Positions 26,329-34,870 of a stretch of 64,000 nt of DNA are shown here, in pieces. The translations under genes were made by a program, and so were the position numbers. The notes below the pieces were generated by a model, which was not told where the DNA came from, did not search any database, and saw only the letters and a program-made list of their open reading frames with translations. Origin of the DNA: Halochromatium sp. (GTDB lineage Bacteria; Pseudomonadota; Gammaproteobacteria; Chromatiales; Chromatiaceae); the NCBI GenBank assembly GCA_010912705.1, contig POWB01000018.1, positions 1-64,000 on the forward strand, read 5' to 3'. Position 1 is the stretch's first letter; each line of letters starts with the position of its first letter.

Positions 26329-26511
26329 ATGACCATGGCCACCACACTCGACGACGTCTGGGACCTCTTCAGGGAGACCGATCGCAAATTCCAAGAGACC
26401 GACCGACTGATCGGCGAACTGCGCGAGGAGTCGCGGGAGACTGACCGTAAGTTTCAAGAAACCGACCGTCGAATCACTGACGGCAGCTGTACTTCTCATC
26501 ACCGGCAATAA
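26329..26511 (+). CDS. Short coiled-coil protein, truncated
   Basis: 60 residues from the ATG at 26329: TLDDVWDLFRETDRKFQETD then RLIGELREESRETDRKFQET. This TLDxVWxLFRETDRxFQET repeat is the N-terminus of a coiled-coil family often joined to a PD-(D/E)XK domain (DUF3782-like). Here it ends after DRRITDGSCTS by fusion to an rmlA fragment. Similar pieces are at 31588 and 33398. Confidence 0.5.
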   Translation: MTMATTLDDVWDLFRETDRKFQETDRLIGELREESRETDRKFQETDRRITDGSCTSHHRQ

Positions 26512-26690
26512 CGGGCCAGCTGCATGTGGAGCGCTTGGGCCGCGGCTACGCCTGGTTCGACACTGGCACCCACGACAGCCTGGTCGAGGCCGCCGCTTAC
26601 ATCCAGACCATTGAAAAGCGCCAAGGCCAACGCATCGCCGTGCCCGAGGAGATCGCCTTCCTTCGAGCAGGGCTGGATCGACCGTGACTC
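26512..26690 (+). pseudogene. rmlA: Glucose-1-phosphate thymidylyltransferase C-terminal fragment
   Basis: Reads GQLHVERLGRGYAWFDTGTH, then DSLVEAAAYIQTIEKRQGQR and IAVPEEIAF, with a frameshift before EQGWIDRD. This is the conserved RmlA C-terminal region of dTDP-rhamnose synthesis. A second tail lies at 27358. Confidence 0.75.
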
Positions 26691-26760
26691 GCGGTGCGCT
26701 GGGAGATCATTGGAGGCGTGGTATGCTTGGCACATGGGCAACCCGTTGGAGACATTGCCG

Positions 26761-27231
26761 ATGACCGAGAATGTCATCAATCACAGAGACATCTACGACA
26801 CGGATTTTTTATCGTGGATTGACCAACAAACCAGACTACTACGCACCCGGCGTTTCGCTGAACTGGATTGCACCCATCTGATTGAGGAACTGGAAGATAT
26901 GGGGCGAGAACAGAAGGTTGCTCTTCAGTCGTTGCTGCGCCAAATTCTCATTCACTTATTAAAGCTTCAATGTTCGCCAGCGGTTGAACCAAGAACACAT
27001 TGGATTGAAGAAGTGGCTGAGTGGCGCGATCAAGCACAAACCCGCTTGGATGCAACACCGAGTTTGAAGCATTATCTCAACGAATTATTCGACAAAGCTT
27101 GGCTGCAAGCGCGCCGATCTGCCACCAAATCCTTGCAAGCCCATGGGGAATCTGTCTGTATTCCTCTCGTATGCCCTTACACGGTCACGCAAACGCTGGA
27201 TCACGAATTTTTTCCTCAGCATCACCCGTAA
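26761..27231 (+). CDS. DUF29 family protein, second paralog
   Basis: 156 residues from the ATG at 26761 (MTENVINHRDIYDTDFLSWI). ELDCTHLIEELEDMGREQKV, LLRQILIHLLKLQCSPAVEP and DATPSLKHYLNELFDKAW match DUF29. It is only distantly similar to the DUF29 at 19539 and lower in GC, so it was probably acquired separately. Upstream in-frame codons belong to the rmlA fragment. Function unknown. Confidence 0.8.
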   Translation: MTENVINHRDIYDTDFLSWIDQQTRLLRTRRFAELDCTHLIEELEDMGREQKVALQSLLRQILIHLLKLQCSPAVEPRTHWIEEVAEWRDQAQTRLDATPSLKHYLNELFDKAWLQARRSATKSLQAHGESVCIPLVCPYTVTQTLDHEFFPQHHP

Positions 27232-27357
27232 CCCGTAACCCGTAAGGCGGATTCGGCACGTCAGCGACAATCCGCCTCTTATGGGACTGACGGCTGGGAT
27301 GATGATGGCGGTTCGCTTCGCGGAACCGCTACCGTACGCGCATTGAATCGGCTGAGC

Positions 27358-27406
27358 CGGAGATCGCCTTCGAGCACGGCTGGATCGACCGTAATGCCTT
27401 GCGCTA
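27358..27406 (+). pseudogene. rmlA: rmlA tail fragment, second
   Basis: Reads PEIAFEHGWIDRNALR, stop, the last residues of RmlA. Only 16 codons remain. Confidence 0.5.
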
Positions 27407-27484
27407 GCTTTCGGATCCTCTGGCGCTCCAGTCGTCCTTGCAGGAGCAAAAACAGACCCGCGCTTATCGCGAGGCGTCTGGCGA

Positions 27485-28546
27485 TCAAGGACTGCAAACT
27501 TGCCGCAGCGCGCGAAGCCAGGCCGCACTGTCCGGAGCATCAATGACAGGCTCGGTCAGTTCGAGCAGCAGGTCGAAGTCGTCGATCTGCTCCAATATTG
27601 ACCGCGTCTCATCGGCGACCTTGAGGCCAAAACGTTTCTCGATCTGGCGCACCAAGATCTTGCGGATCGGTCGGAGAGCCTCGAGTCGCGCGCGACGCGT
27701 TGTTTCTTCCGGGTTCGGTTGCTCGCGGAACTGCCAGAAGTTGTCTGGCGTGGTCGCATAGTCGTGCTGGAGCGGCGCCAGGGATGTGATGTTGATGTCG
27801 GAGGCGCCGATGATCTTGCGCAGCGCATCTCGCTGTTCGCATTCCCACTCATCCGCGGTTGCATCGGTCACCGATAACAGATCGGTGCCGTCGCGCCGGC
27901 ACAGCTCGATCGCCATCTGCCCGATCCGCAAGGGCCGCTGCGCATCGATCCAGAAAAAGAACCGGAAGCGATAGTTAATATCCCAGGCTGGCTCCCAGTC
28001 GCCGGCGATGGCACCCATGTCGGCGCTGCGCGTGGGCTGGGTGAGGTATTGCAGCCAATCCAAGAGGTCGAGTCGCAGCCCATAGTCTCGCCATGGGCGC
28101 AGAGAGTGGGCCGTGGCAAGAAAGCGCCGGACTCGCTCCAACAGCGGATCTGTCTGTGGCGGGATGTCGAAAGGCTCGGCCGTCAGCGCCTCGTCGAGCG
28201 CGAAGCGGAGATGAAAATCCGGCCGCTCCTCGGGTGGCGTGTACCGATGCCAAAACTGACGCTGCTCCTCATCCGAGGCGCGTTGAAGCAGGAACAAGAA
28301 CGCAGCGGTGGCAAACTGTGGCGGCAGCGTCGCATGGAGGTCGCCGAGCTGGTCACGCAACAGACGATCGAGCCACGCCACCGGCAGCTGCCCGCCGAGC
28401 TGCTGCAAGCGTTCTCTGAACAACCGATACTCCGCAAGCGCGTTCTCCGGCGTGCCGTCGCCCCACTTGTAGAAGCGCATGGCCAAGGTCATCGTGCCCG
28501 ATCCGGGGTCGATGATGTAGTAGTCGTACCAGGCTCGTGTTGACAT
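27485..28546 (-). CDS. Unrecognised 353-residue protein with an Rpn-like tail
   Basis: Reads MSTRAWYDYYIIDPGSGTMT, ALAEYRLFRERLQQLGGQLP, DFHLRFALDEALTAEPFDIP and RFRFFFWIDAQRPLRIGQMA. The last 65 residues (RKILVRQIEKRFGLKVADET, RSILEQIDDFDLLLELTEPV) resemble the DUF4351-like end of Rpn proteins ([22 protein letters not shown]). No catalytic motif was identified in the first 280 residues. It reads intact, with clean codon use. No obvious operon partner; the RelE/ParE-like TA pair lies upstream. Confidence 0.65.
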   Translation of the reverse strand: MSTRAWYDYYIIDPGSGTMTLAMRFYKWGDGTPENALAEYRLFRERLQQLGGQLPVAWLDRLLRDQLGDLHATLPPQFATAAFLFLLQRASDEEQRQFWHRYTPPEERPDFHLRFALDEALTAEPFDIPPQTDPLLERVRRFLATAHSLRPWRDYGLRLDLLDWLQYLTQPTRSADMGAIAGDWEPAWDINYRFRFFFWIDAQRPLRIGQMAIELCRRDGTDLLSVTDATADEWECEQRDALRKIIGASDINITSLAPLQHDYATTPDNFWQFREQPNPEETTRRARLEALRPIRKILVRQIEKRFGLKVADETRSILEQIDDFDLLLELTEPVIDAPDSAAWLRALRQVCSP

Positions 28547-28602
28547 CTTGGTCTCCCAATTCAGTACAGATCCCTACCGAGCAGCCTGCCTTGCCTCCCT
28601 CT

Positions 28603-28845
28603 TCAGTGGGGACGACGATCCGTTAGCGAGTGGCGTGGGTCGCCTCGGCGCAGCCCTAATGCCCGCCAGCCGATGCCGATTCGCACGGCATAGACGGGTT
28701 GCCGACGGCTAACCGATTTGAAATGCAAACCGGGATGCTGGGGATTGGCTTGCCAGATTCGGTAAGCGCGACGGGCATGTCGTTTGACCTCTTCGGGGAG
28801 TCGTTCAAAATGCTCACGGAAGCGCTTGGTGATCTGTGATGTCAC
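28603..28845 (-). CDS. RelE/ParE-type toxin, C-terminus probably altered
   Basis: 80 residues: KRFREHFERLPEEVKRHARR, AYRIWQANPQHPGLHFKSVS and VYAVRIGIGWRALGLRRGD. This matches a RelE/ParE-like toxin family that normally ends with a WFWIGxHxxYDxL-type segment. Here RRGD is followed by PRHSLTDRRPH, so the end is probably frameshifted. Its start overlaps the antitoxin stop (ATGA). Confidence 0.6.
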   Translation of the reverse strand: MTSQITKRFREHFERLPEEVKRHARRAYRIWQANPQHPGLHFKSVSRRQPVYAVRIGIGWRALGLRRGDPRHSLTDRRPH

Positions 28846-29063
28846 GGGATCAGCTGATCAAGCGGCTCTGTCTTGGCCGTATCGATCTCGGTCTGGACTT
28901 GTTGAATCATCGCATCCCATTGCGCATCGTTGGTCTGCTCAAAGGCCGTTTCCCATCGAGCTTCATCCCGAAGTTCATCAAGTACCAGGGTGGCAATCGT
29001 ATCCTGCACAGTTGCGGGCATCTTTGAGACTTCGGCCATCGCCTGTTCAAGCAGTTGGGTCAT
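28842..29063 (-). CDS. Antitoxin partner of the RelE/ParE-type toxin
   Basis: 73 residues: MTQLLEQAMAEVSKMPATVQ, IATLVLDELRDEARWETAFE and TAKTEPLDQL. The pattern LLExAxAEVSKLPxxxQDxxAxxxLxEL..RWxxAF is common in antitoxins next to RelE/ParE genes. It is intact and overlaps the toxin start. Confidence 0.65.
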   Translation of the reverse strand: MTQLLEQAMAEVSKMPATVQDTIATLVLDELRDEARWETAFEQTNDAQWDAMIQQVQTEIDTAKTEPLDQLIP

Positions 29064-29101
29064 TGTGCGTTCTCCACGCCTGAGCTGATCGTGGGATGTT
29101 A

Positions 29102-29214
29102 GCTGATCTTGCTGTCGATGCGCGCGCGAATCGCAGTGATCGAGGTGAAATCAGCGATCTCATCGCCGCTCAGGCGCAGGTCATAGGCGGTTTCGAAGGC
29201 CAGGATCAGTTCCA
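29102..29214 (-). pseudogene. Acyl-carrier-protein-like C-terminal fragment
   Basis: The minus strand reads MELILAFETAYDLRLSGDEI, then ADFTSITAIRARIDSKIS, stop. The ELILAFExxY.L.L..DEIADFTSI pattern looks like helices II-IV of a carrier protein. The Ser attachment site would be just upstream and is lost. Weak assignment. Confidence 0.35.
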
Positions 29215-29277
29215 TGACGCTACTGGAGCGGTCCGAGCGTATTCTCACCGCTGAGACCCCGGAGGCGGTGTTTCATA
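29215..29277 (+). pseudogene. Rpn tail fragment
   Basis: Reads [20 protein letters not shown], fused to methyltransferase-derived DNA without a stop codon. Confidence 0.6.
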
Positions 29278-29299
29278 GAGCCTTGCCGCCAGCCGAAGC

Positions 29300-29520
29300 C
29301 CAACAGGTGATGCTTCGCCACCCGCGCCGCCTGGCTGCGCGAACAAGGGCGGCTGATCCGGCCTGCCTGCTGCTGCCGCGCCCTAGTGACCATCAACGGC
29401 TTTCCTGTCCCGACCAGGCACAGTCAACGGCGCGAAATCGACGCCACCGCCGCTGCCGACAACGCCGATGACGCTCTCTGGCTGCAAGCGATACGCGGCA
29501 AACGCGCGCGTCGTGACCGC
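29300..29520 (+). pseudogene. Methyltransferase tail plus DUF29 start fragments
   Basis: ATRAAWLREQGRLIRPA (about 29316-29370) is the end of the gene at 18787. FPVPTRHSQRREIDATAAAD then WLQAIRGKRARRDRAS (29401-29520) is the start of the DUF29 gene at 19539. The original order of the two genes is kept. Confidence 0.6.
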
Positions 29521-29526
29521 GCCTCT

Positions 29527-29643
29527 TCAAGGTCCGATCAGCACATCCGCGAGCTTGAGCACGACGCCGAGGATAGCGAGGCCGCCGATGAGCCAACGGG
29601 TCTGCGCGGCCAGTGCCTGGTGCAGGCTTACTTCGAGCTGGAG
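29527..29643 (-). pseudogene. Coiled-coil/TM protein C-terminal fragment
   Basis: Reads [20 protein letters not shown] then [16 protein letters not shown], stop, the membrane anchor of the gene at 903-1454, placed upstream of rpn copy 7 as at copy 1. Confidence 0.65.
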
Positions 29644-29817
29644 TGGTGGCTCTGGCAGGGATTTGGGTGACCGTCGCTGGGGTCGCGGCGGGACGAGAGT
29701 GAGCAGTATAGCGAGCAGCACAGGACGGCTGCGCGCGATCATCGCGGCTGCGGCGGGCGTCTCGTGTATGGGGGCAGGGTGCTCGCCGCAACAGTCCAAT
29801 CTGGTCCAGTTCGTTCC

Positions 29818-30855
29818 ATGGACGAGATCAACAACCCGCATGACGTCGACTTCCGCGAGCGCTTCACCCGGCGCGAGATTGCGCAAGACTTTCTGCGCCA
29901 GCAACTGCCGGCTGAGCTGCTTGAGGTGGTGGATCTTGACAGTCTGGAGATCAGCAAAGACAGCTACGTCTCCAGGGAATTGCGCGCATCCTATTCAGAT
30001 CTGGTCTATCGGCTGAGATGGCGTGTGCCCGATCAGGCTAATCCAACCGTGCCTGAGCGGGCTGATCCGGCCGCTGCAGCTGATCTAGAAGATGCTGCAG
30101 CGATGCTCGCGCTCCACGTCTACATCCTGTTTGAGCACAAGAGCCATCCCGACTACTGGGTGTTGCTGCAACTGCTGCGCTACATCGCGCTGCAGGGCGA
30201 TGCCTACCGCAAGCAGCATCCCGAGGCCAAGACCTTGCCGCCGGTCTATCCGCTGGTGCTCTATCATGGTCAGAGTCTCTGGCGGATGCCGAGCGACTTC
30301 CATGCCCTGATCCGGCCGCTGCCGGACGCACTCAAGCCCTATGTGCCGCAGTTTCGCTATGCCTTGCACGATCTCTCGCCGCGCAGCGATGCGGAGATCA
30401 AAGGCGATGTGCTGACCCGCCTGGTGCAGCTCGCCATGCGCTGGATCTTCAGCGACCAGCCGCTCGAGCATCTGGAGCGGTTGATCGCCTTGATTGACCA
30501 GATCGCCGACCGCGACACTGCGCTGCAGATTCTGGAATCGCTGCTGCGATATGATGTCCAAGGGACACAACGGGTGGAGGAGGATGACGCCCGCCGCTTG
30601 TTGGAACAGACCGCACCGGGAGACCCCATCATGCAGACCTTTATTGATCGTTATATTGAGCAGGGCCGCGAGCAGGGCATCGAGCAAGGCCGCGAGCAGG
30701 GTAAGGCCGAACTTCTGCTGCGCTTAATAGAGCGCAAATTCGGCCCCACCGATGTCCGGCTGCGCCAACAGATCCAAGAGGCCGATGCCGAGACGCTGCT
30801 GGAGTGGTCCGATCGTATTCTTACCGCTGAGACGCCGGAGGCGGTGTTTCACTGA
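29818..30855 (+). CDS. Rpn family PD-(D/E)XK nuclease, copy 7
   Basis: 345 residues, intact. D61 and E106-x-K108 are present; the linker is [16 protein letters not shown]. The C-terminal repeat is [16 protein letters not shown], intermediate in length. Internal ATG at 30631 with CCGGGAGA upstream, giving 74 residues. The -10-like block is TCCAGT (29805-29810), weaker than in the other copies. The 3' end abuts a glycosyltransferase remnant with the junction seen at 5250 and 35885. Confidence 0.88.
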   Translation: MDEINNPHDVDFRERFTRREIAQDFLRQQLPAELLEVVDLDSLEISKDSYVSRELRASYSDLVYRLRWRVPDQANPTVPERADPAAAADLEDAAAMLALHVYILFEHKSHPDYWVLLQLLRYIALQGDAYRKQHPEAKTLPPVYPLVLYHGQSLWRMPSDFHALIRPLPDALKPYVPQFRYALHDLSPRSDAEIKGDVLTRLVQLAMRWIFSDQPLEHLERLIALIDQIADRDTALQILESLLRYDVQGTQRVEEDDARRLLEQTAPGDPIMQTFIDRYIEQGREQGIEQGREQGKAELLLRLIERKFGPTDVRLRQQIQEADAETLLEWSDRILTAETPEAVFH

Positions 30856-30863
30856 GCAGCGCC

Positions 30864-31419
30864 AACAACAGCCTGCGGTTGCGGCCCTGTTTGCGCGCCA
30901 GCGCTGCCCGCCGATAGCTCGAGTGATGGATCGCGACCGGCAGCCGCACACGCGGCCATTCAGACACCGGCTGCTCATGCCCCCGGCCTTGATAGCGCAC
31001 CCCTGCAGGCAACAGCCGCGGTATCCAAGCCGTACTGGTCTCGACCTGCCCGGCGAGATCGAAGCCACTGTTCACCGGCAGCATGCCGATGAAGTCCGCC
31101 GGCTTGGCCACCTCCGCGCGCAGCTGCTCCGCGCCCTCGGCTAGGCGCTCATCGGCATCCACGATCAGGTTCCAGGGGTGTGTGAATGCGCCAGTGCCGC
31201 ATTGCGGGCCGCAGCAAAGTCATCGCTCCAGGTGAACGGGTAGACCTTGGCCCCGGCGGCGGTGGCGATCGCCACCGTCTCATCGCACGAGCCGGTATCG
31301 AGCAGGATCATCGCATCGACCACCGCGCGTGCGCTCTGCAGGCAGCCGCCGATCAGCGCCGCCTCATTGCGGGCGATGACGACCAGGGTTAGCCTGGGTG
31401 CGTGTCGGGTTGAAGGCAT
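30864..31419 (-). pseudogene. GT2-TPR glycosyltransferase, N-terminal two thirds, frameshifted
   Basis: Starts MPSTRHAPRLTLVVIARNEA, then AVVDAMILLDTGSCDETVAI and FAAARNAALAHSHTPGT; a frameshift near 31165 leads to DADERLAEGAEQLRAEVAKP and STAWIPRLLPAGVRYQGRGH. It is cut after RNRRLLLA by the rpn tail. The GT-A motif (LDADER) is on the shifted side, so the product is dead. Confidence 0.75.
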
Positions 31420-31461
31420 CGGTTCAGGCGGCGGCCCTAGCGGAGAGCGTCACCGGACGCT

Positions 31462-31690
31462 GAGGTTACTGAGCGCGTGCTCTGGAGAGTATCGCACCCT
31501 AAGCTCGCCTGTTCACGCCCTGCAGTTGCTAGAGTGGCGACCTGCCGATGCTACACTGAGCGCCTATGGAGCGAGGCGAGAAGACCATGACGACTCAACA
31601 CTGGACGACGTTTGGGTCTTCTTCAGGGGCACCGATCGCAGGTTTCAGGAAGCCGACCCAGGCGCGGGATGCCCTGGTGATCCGCAATGA
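31462..31690 (+). pseudogene. Duplicated block with coiled-coil fragment
   Basis: Bases about 31462-31585 match 36362-36475 (TCTGGAGAGTATCGCACCC and on). At 31588-31690 one frame reads TLDDVWVFFRGTDRRFQEAD, the coiled-coil family of 26329. No intact gene. Confidence 0.5.
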
Positions 31691-31807
31691 TGGCCGCTGT
31701 GAGCCGCGTTACTGGTAGATCGATCACAAGCTGCTGATCAGCGTTGTGCCGGATGGGTCCTTGAGGCAGTTATCGTGAAGGGTTTTGGTTAGAGGAAGGA
31801 ATGTCTA

Positions 31808-32311
31808 ATGACCAGTCTACAAACAATTGTTAAACAGCACCAAGCCAGAGCAGCGCACTGGGCGGGCGAATCGGTCGATTGGGGAAAGCGTCGGGAAAAG
31901 TGGTTATCGGTGCTTCGGCAGCTGATGGACGCTTTGCGTGCGTCTTTCAAGGATGCGGGTGTGCCCATGGATCAGATCGTGGACACCCGACATCGCCTCA
32001 CCGAGGAAACACTCGGGGCCTATGAAGCGCCGGGGCTCGAGGTCACGATCGGTCGAGACCTTGTGGCCTTCATCCCGGTTGCGAGCCTGATCATTGGGGG
32101 CTATGGACGTGTCGATGTCATTGGACCTCGCGACCAAGTCAAATTGATCGCAGACAGGGCGCAGTCTGCCGATGAAGGGGAGCCTGGGTTGCCTGCCGAG
32201 GAGTGTGATTGGGTTTGGTCGGCCTACCCGGATCGGTCGCGCCGAGGTGGGTTTCCACTGGATGAGGTGGGCTTGGCCAACGTGCTTGAGGTGGTGCTGG
32301 GTGGGGCATGA
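31808..32311 (+). CDS. Partner of HEPN gene (unrecognised, possible antitoxin)
   Basis: 167 residues; strong Shine-Dalgarno AGAGGAAGGA at 31791-31800. MTSLQTIVKQHQARAAHWAG, WLSVLRQLMDALRASFKDAG, RLTEETLGAYEAPGLEVTIG and VASLIIGGYGRVDVIGPRDQ. No known domain assigned. Its stop overlaps the HEPN start (ATGA), as in TA operons. A C-terminal relic (LDEAGLANVLEVVL) at 6412-6452 shows a second copy once existed. Antitoxin role is inference. Confidence 0.55.
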   Translation: MTSLQTIVKQHQARAAHWAGESVDWGKRREKWLSVLRQLMDALRASFKDAGVPMDQIVDTRHRLTEETLGAYEAPGLEVTIGRDLVAFIPVASLIIGGYGRVDVIGPRDQVKLIADRAQSADEGEPGLPAEECDWVWSAYPDRSRRGGFPLDEVGLANVLEVVLGGA

Positions 32312-32856
32312 AGGAGTCGGTCTTCCCCGACATCGATGGGGCCTTCACTTGGTATATCGCGACCAAGGATGGGCTCCGCGGGCTGCGTGCTGCGATCCAA
32401 TGCGGTGCCGTGCTCAGTGAAGACATCGGTGACGAGTTGTACGGCATGACGCTAAGCGAATGGCAAGATTACTTGCGCCGGCAGACGGTTAAGCACGGGG
32501 TCTTCGCCACCTTGGCGCTGTTTGCGGCCTGCGAAGGTGGGATACGGCGTGATTTCGAGTGGCGTGCGATGGGGGAATTCGGGCAGACGCATGCGCAACG
32601 GTTTCGGAAGCTCCAGGTTCAGGCTGGTGACAATGCGGTGCCGCTGAACAACATCCTCACCGGCTGGATCGGTGCTGAAGGCGACAAAGCTTGGTTGCGG
32701 CAAAGACTGTTGCAGCTGTTGACCTTATTTCGCCAACGAAACGACTTGGCACACGGCCGGATCGCGGAAGATGTCGCGGTTGAGCGCGTTTATGACTTGC
32801 TGTGTCGGATCAGGGAGAAATGGTGTGCTGCTGTTCCAGATTTTCGCGGGTTCTGA
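32308..32856 (+). CDS. HEPN-domain protein with RX4H motif
   Basis: 182 residues. R144-NDLA-H149 (LFRQRNDLAHGRI) is the RX4H motif of HEPN ribonucleases; helices around VERVYDLLCRIREKW fit the C-terminal helix. It is coupled to the upstream gene by ATGA. The first 60 residues (FPDIDGAFTWYIATKDGLRG, YGMTLSEWQDYLRRQT) are not recognised. The pair reads intact and has its own ribosome binding site, so it may be a complete toxin-antitoxin or defence module. Confidence 0.65.
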   Translation: MKESVFPDIDGAFTWYIATKDGLRGLRAAIQCGAVLSEDIGDELYGMTLSEWQDYLRRQTVKHGVFATLALFAACEGGIRRDFEWRAMGEFGQTHAQRFRKLQVQAGDNAVPLNNILTGWIGAEGDKAWLRQRLLQLLTLFRQRNDLAHGRIAEDVAVERVYDLLCRIREKWCAAVPDFRGF

Positions 32857-32939
32857 GACCGGAGAAAATTAGCCAAATGACTGACGTTCCCCTAAATGCT
32901 GTAGCAATCTTAGCAGCCGGTGGCTGATCGCTAGCTGAG

Positions 32940-33008
32940 GCCGAGATGCTGCTGCGCCTGATGGAGCGCAAATTCGACCCCACCACCCACCGCACCGATG
33001 CCCGGCTG
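32940..33008 (+). pseudogene. Rpn C-terminal fragment
   Basis: Reads AEMLLRLMERKFDPTTHRTD then ARLR, part of the module of rpn copies with an insertion, fused to a glycosyltransferase fragment. Confidence 0.55.
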
Positions 33009-33362
33009 CGATCGTCCTCAGCCTCATCCAATCGCCCCAGCTGCTCAGACAACACCGCCAGATGATGCGCGGCAAGAAAGCTCCCACGCCCCCGAACGCT
33101 GCCCTCCAAGCTCGGCTGCTCGCCAATCTCCAGGCACTTCAGCCAGGCTTGCTCAACCACCGGTAGGATCTCCTGCGCGGCCTGCTCGGGGTGGCGAATC
33201 GCCCAATCCAGCAACAGATCACCCAGCGCAAAGAAGACGTCCGGTGACTGCGGCCAGAGCGGCATCTCCTGCTCCGCGAGCGCGATGGCCTGCTCCAAGG
33301 CGCCGGCACGCTTGAGCGCAAACAGCGTCCGCACCACCAGATCATGCCGGTAGGCCGGCTGG
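33009..33362 (-). pseudogene. GT2-TPR glycosyltransferase C-terminal fragment
   Basis: Reads PAYRHDLVVRTLFALKRAGA, LEQAIALAEQEMPLWPQSPD, VFFALGDLLLDWAIRHPEQA and LAVLSEQLGRLDEAED, the TPR region of the gene at 39466. Confidence 0.7.
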
Positions 33363-33397
33363 CGCCTCCTCGAAGTCGTCATCGACCTCGCAGTCCT

Positions 33398-33490
33398 TAT
33401 GACGTTTGGGCCTTCTTCAGGGACACCGATCGCAGGTTTCAGGAAGCCGATCCAGGCGCGCGATGCCCTGGTGATCCGCAATGATGGCCG
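33398..33490 (+). pseudogene. Coiled-coil family fragment
   Basis: VWAFFRDTDRRFQEADPG in one frame; nearly identical in DNA to 31610-31690. It precedes a duplicated copy of the region upstream of brnT at 2853. Confidence 0.45.
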
Positions 33491-33535
33491 CTGTGAGCCG
33501 CGCTCAACTGGCGGCTAGCGGGAAGCGACTTGACG

Positions 33536-33740
33536 ATGGAAAACACAGCGTTTCAGATCGAACTGGCCTGGGATTCGCGGAAGGCCGACACGAATCGCGT
33601 CAAGCATGGCATCGATTTCGCCGGAAGAACAGTCCGGTATCGCTTACGTTCGAATCATCTCGGCGCGGGAAGCCACTCGGGCTTTTGCAGGGTCAACAGG
33701 TTTTCCTGAAAGACTGGGTTGTTCAGATCAAGACGGACGT
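33536..33740 (+). pseudogene. brnT: BrnT toxin, internally deleted
   Basis: Starts MENTAFQIELAWDSRKADTN then RVKHGIDFAGRT, loses the middle, and another frame continues as GIAYVRIISAREATRAFAG, which is the BrnT C-terminal strand. About 30-40 codons are missing. No antitoxin follows. The first 80 or so bases duplicate the truncated brnT at 2853. Confidence 0.6.
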
Positions 33741-33759
33741 TGACGTCACTGTTCGCCAT
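33655..33759 (-). pseudogene. Toxin start fragment (unrecognised family)
   Basis: Reads MANSDVNVRLDLNNPVFQEN then LLTLQKPEWLPAPR and stops after 34 residues where it meets the brnT remnant. It starts inside the end of the antitoxin gene (overlap 14 bases), so it is the truncated toxin of that pair. Confidence 0.5.
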
Positions 33760-34027
33760 GGCTGAGACGTTTCAGGGTGTCCTCGAGTTCAGCGTCCGAT
33801 GCCGGATGGGCGATGGACCACGCGAGAGCGGCCCGCAAGTCGGCAGCGGCGGGCGGCTCGTGGAGCCAGCGTTCGTTGTCGGGAATCACGGTAGCGGTGC
33901 GGACCAACCAGACGCCGGGCTCCTGCTCTTCGACCGGAACCTGTCGCCCCGCATATTGCTTGCCGAGGGAAATCTGGACGTTGGCGCCAACGACCTTGAC
34001 GGTTGCTGTGTGCGAAATTGCGACCAT
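33746..34027 (-). CDS. Antitoxin-like protein (orphan)
   Basis: 93 residues: MVAISHTATVKVVGANVQIS, LGKQYAGRQVPVEEQEPGVW, LVRTATVIPDNERWLHEP and SDAELEDTLKRLSHGEQ. The N-terminal strand-rich part resembles an AbrB/SpoVT-like or similar DNA-binding domain, and the C-terminal helix an interaction tail. It overlaps a truncated downstream gene, so it is the surviving half of a TA pair. Family not certain. Confidence 0.55.
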   Translation of the reverse strand: MVAISHTATVKVVGANVQISLGKQYAGRQVPVEEQEPGVWLVRTATVIPDNERWLHEPPAAADLRAALAWSIAHPASDAELEDTLKRLSHGEQ

Positions 34028-34132
34028 ACTGAAAGGTTGACTGAGTGTGCTGCACGAAAATCATAGTTTTCGTGCGCCCTGCCTGCAAGGTGTATGGCTG
34101 GCTAGCCGGCCGTCTTGAGCCCAGGTTGCACT

Positions 34133-34176
34133 TGGAACAGACCGCACCGGGAGATCCCTTCATGCAGACCTTCCCC
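34133..34176 (+). pseudogene. Rpn fragment around the internal start
   Basis: TTGGAACAGACCGCACCGGG, AGATCCCTTC and ATGCAGACC correspond to the internal Shine-Dalgarno/ATG region of rpn genes, then the match ends. Confidence 0.5.
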
Positions 34177-34195
34177 AGGCCGAGGGTGGCAACCT

Positions 34196-34681
34196 GTCAC
34201 TGCATGGCGAGCCGGGCGCTGCGCGCGCCAGCGATCTGCGCGTGCCAATGGCGTTGATGCCGCAGGTGGAATGCGTTGAGATCCGCCTGCAGGATGATGG
34301 CTTCCACTGCCAGCCCAACGAAGCCATTACTGGCGCATGGCGGCGAGCCCGTGACGCGTAACTTCCACCGGCCATCCACTGGTGGCGAATCAAGGCCCAC
34401 AGTTGACGCGCATCACCAAGCTGATGCTCTGCGTGAACAAGCCCGACAGCCTGCGCCGAGTGCTGACTTATCTGGTCTACCAGCTGGGGCTGGCGCATAC
34501 CGAACTGGTCGCGCAGCAACAGGTCGCAACCCTGGAGCAGCAGGTCATCGAGCAGAACCGCCGCTGGTGGACGGCCTTTGCGCAGGCGGTGGCGCATCTG
34601 CCGGAAGCACACCCCGCGCAACAACTCAGCCGCCACAGCCTGGGGTTGATTGAGCAGGTGGCGCAAGCGCTGGGTCGATGA
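34196..34681 (+). pseudogene. Unrecognised gene remnant
   Basis: One frame reads LSLHGEPGAARASDLRVPMA, LMPQVECVEIRLQDDGFHCQ then PNEAITGAWRRARDA and stops (34196-34366). Another (34382-34681) reads LVYQLGLAHTELVAQQQVAT, LEQQVIEQNRRWWTAFAQAV and HSLGLIEQVAQALGR. They may be two parts of one gene of unknown type. Confidence 0.3.
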
Positions 34682-34857
34682 GCCTGCGGGTTCGATTCGG
34701 CCGGGCGCGTGCGCAAGGTCTCCATGCTGAGGCCACTGCTGGTGCCGCTAGGGTTCACTGGGGTTCGATGAGGGCGGGATCGAGGTTTCTTCGCACAGCG
34801 TACGAACGCGCTGAATGTATTCGGAGATGAAACCTCCCCAAGGAGGCGCGATCCGGT

Positions 34858-34863
34858 TACAGT
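34858..34863 (+). promoter_or_regulatory. Possible -10 of rpn copy 8
   Basis: TACAGT, 7 bases before the ATG at 34871. An AGGAGGCG at 34841-34848 lies too far upstream (22 bases) to act as ribosome binding site for this ATG. Confidence 0.3.
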
Positions 34864-34870
34864 TGCCGCC

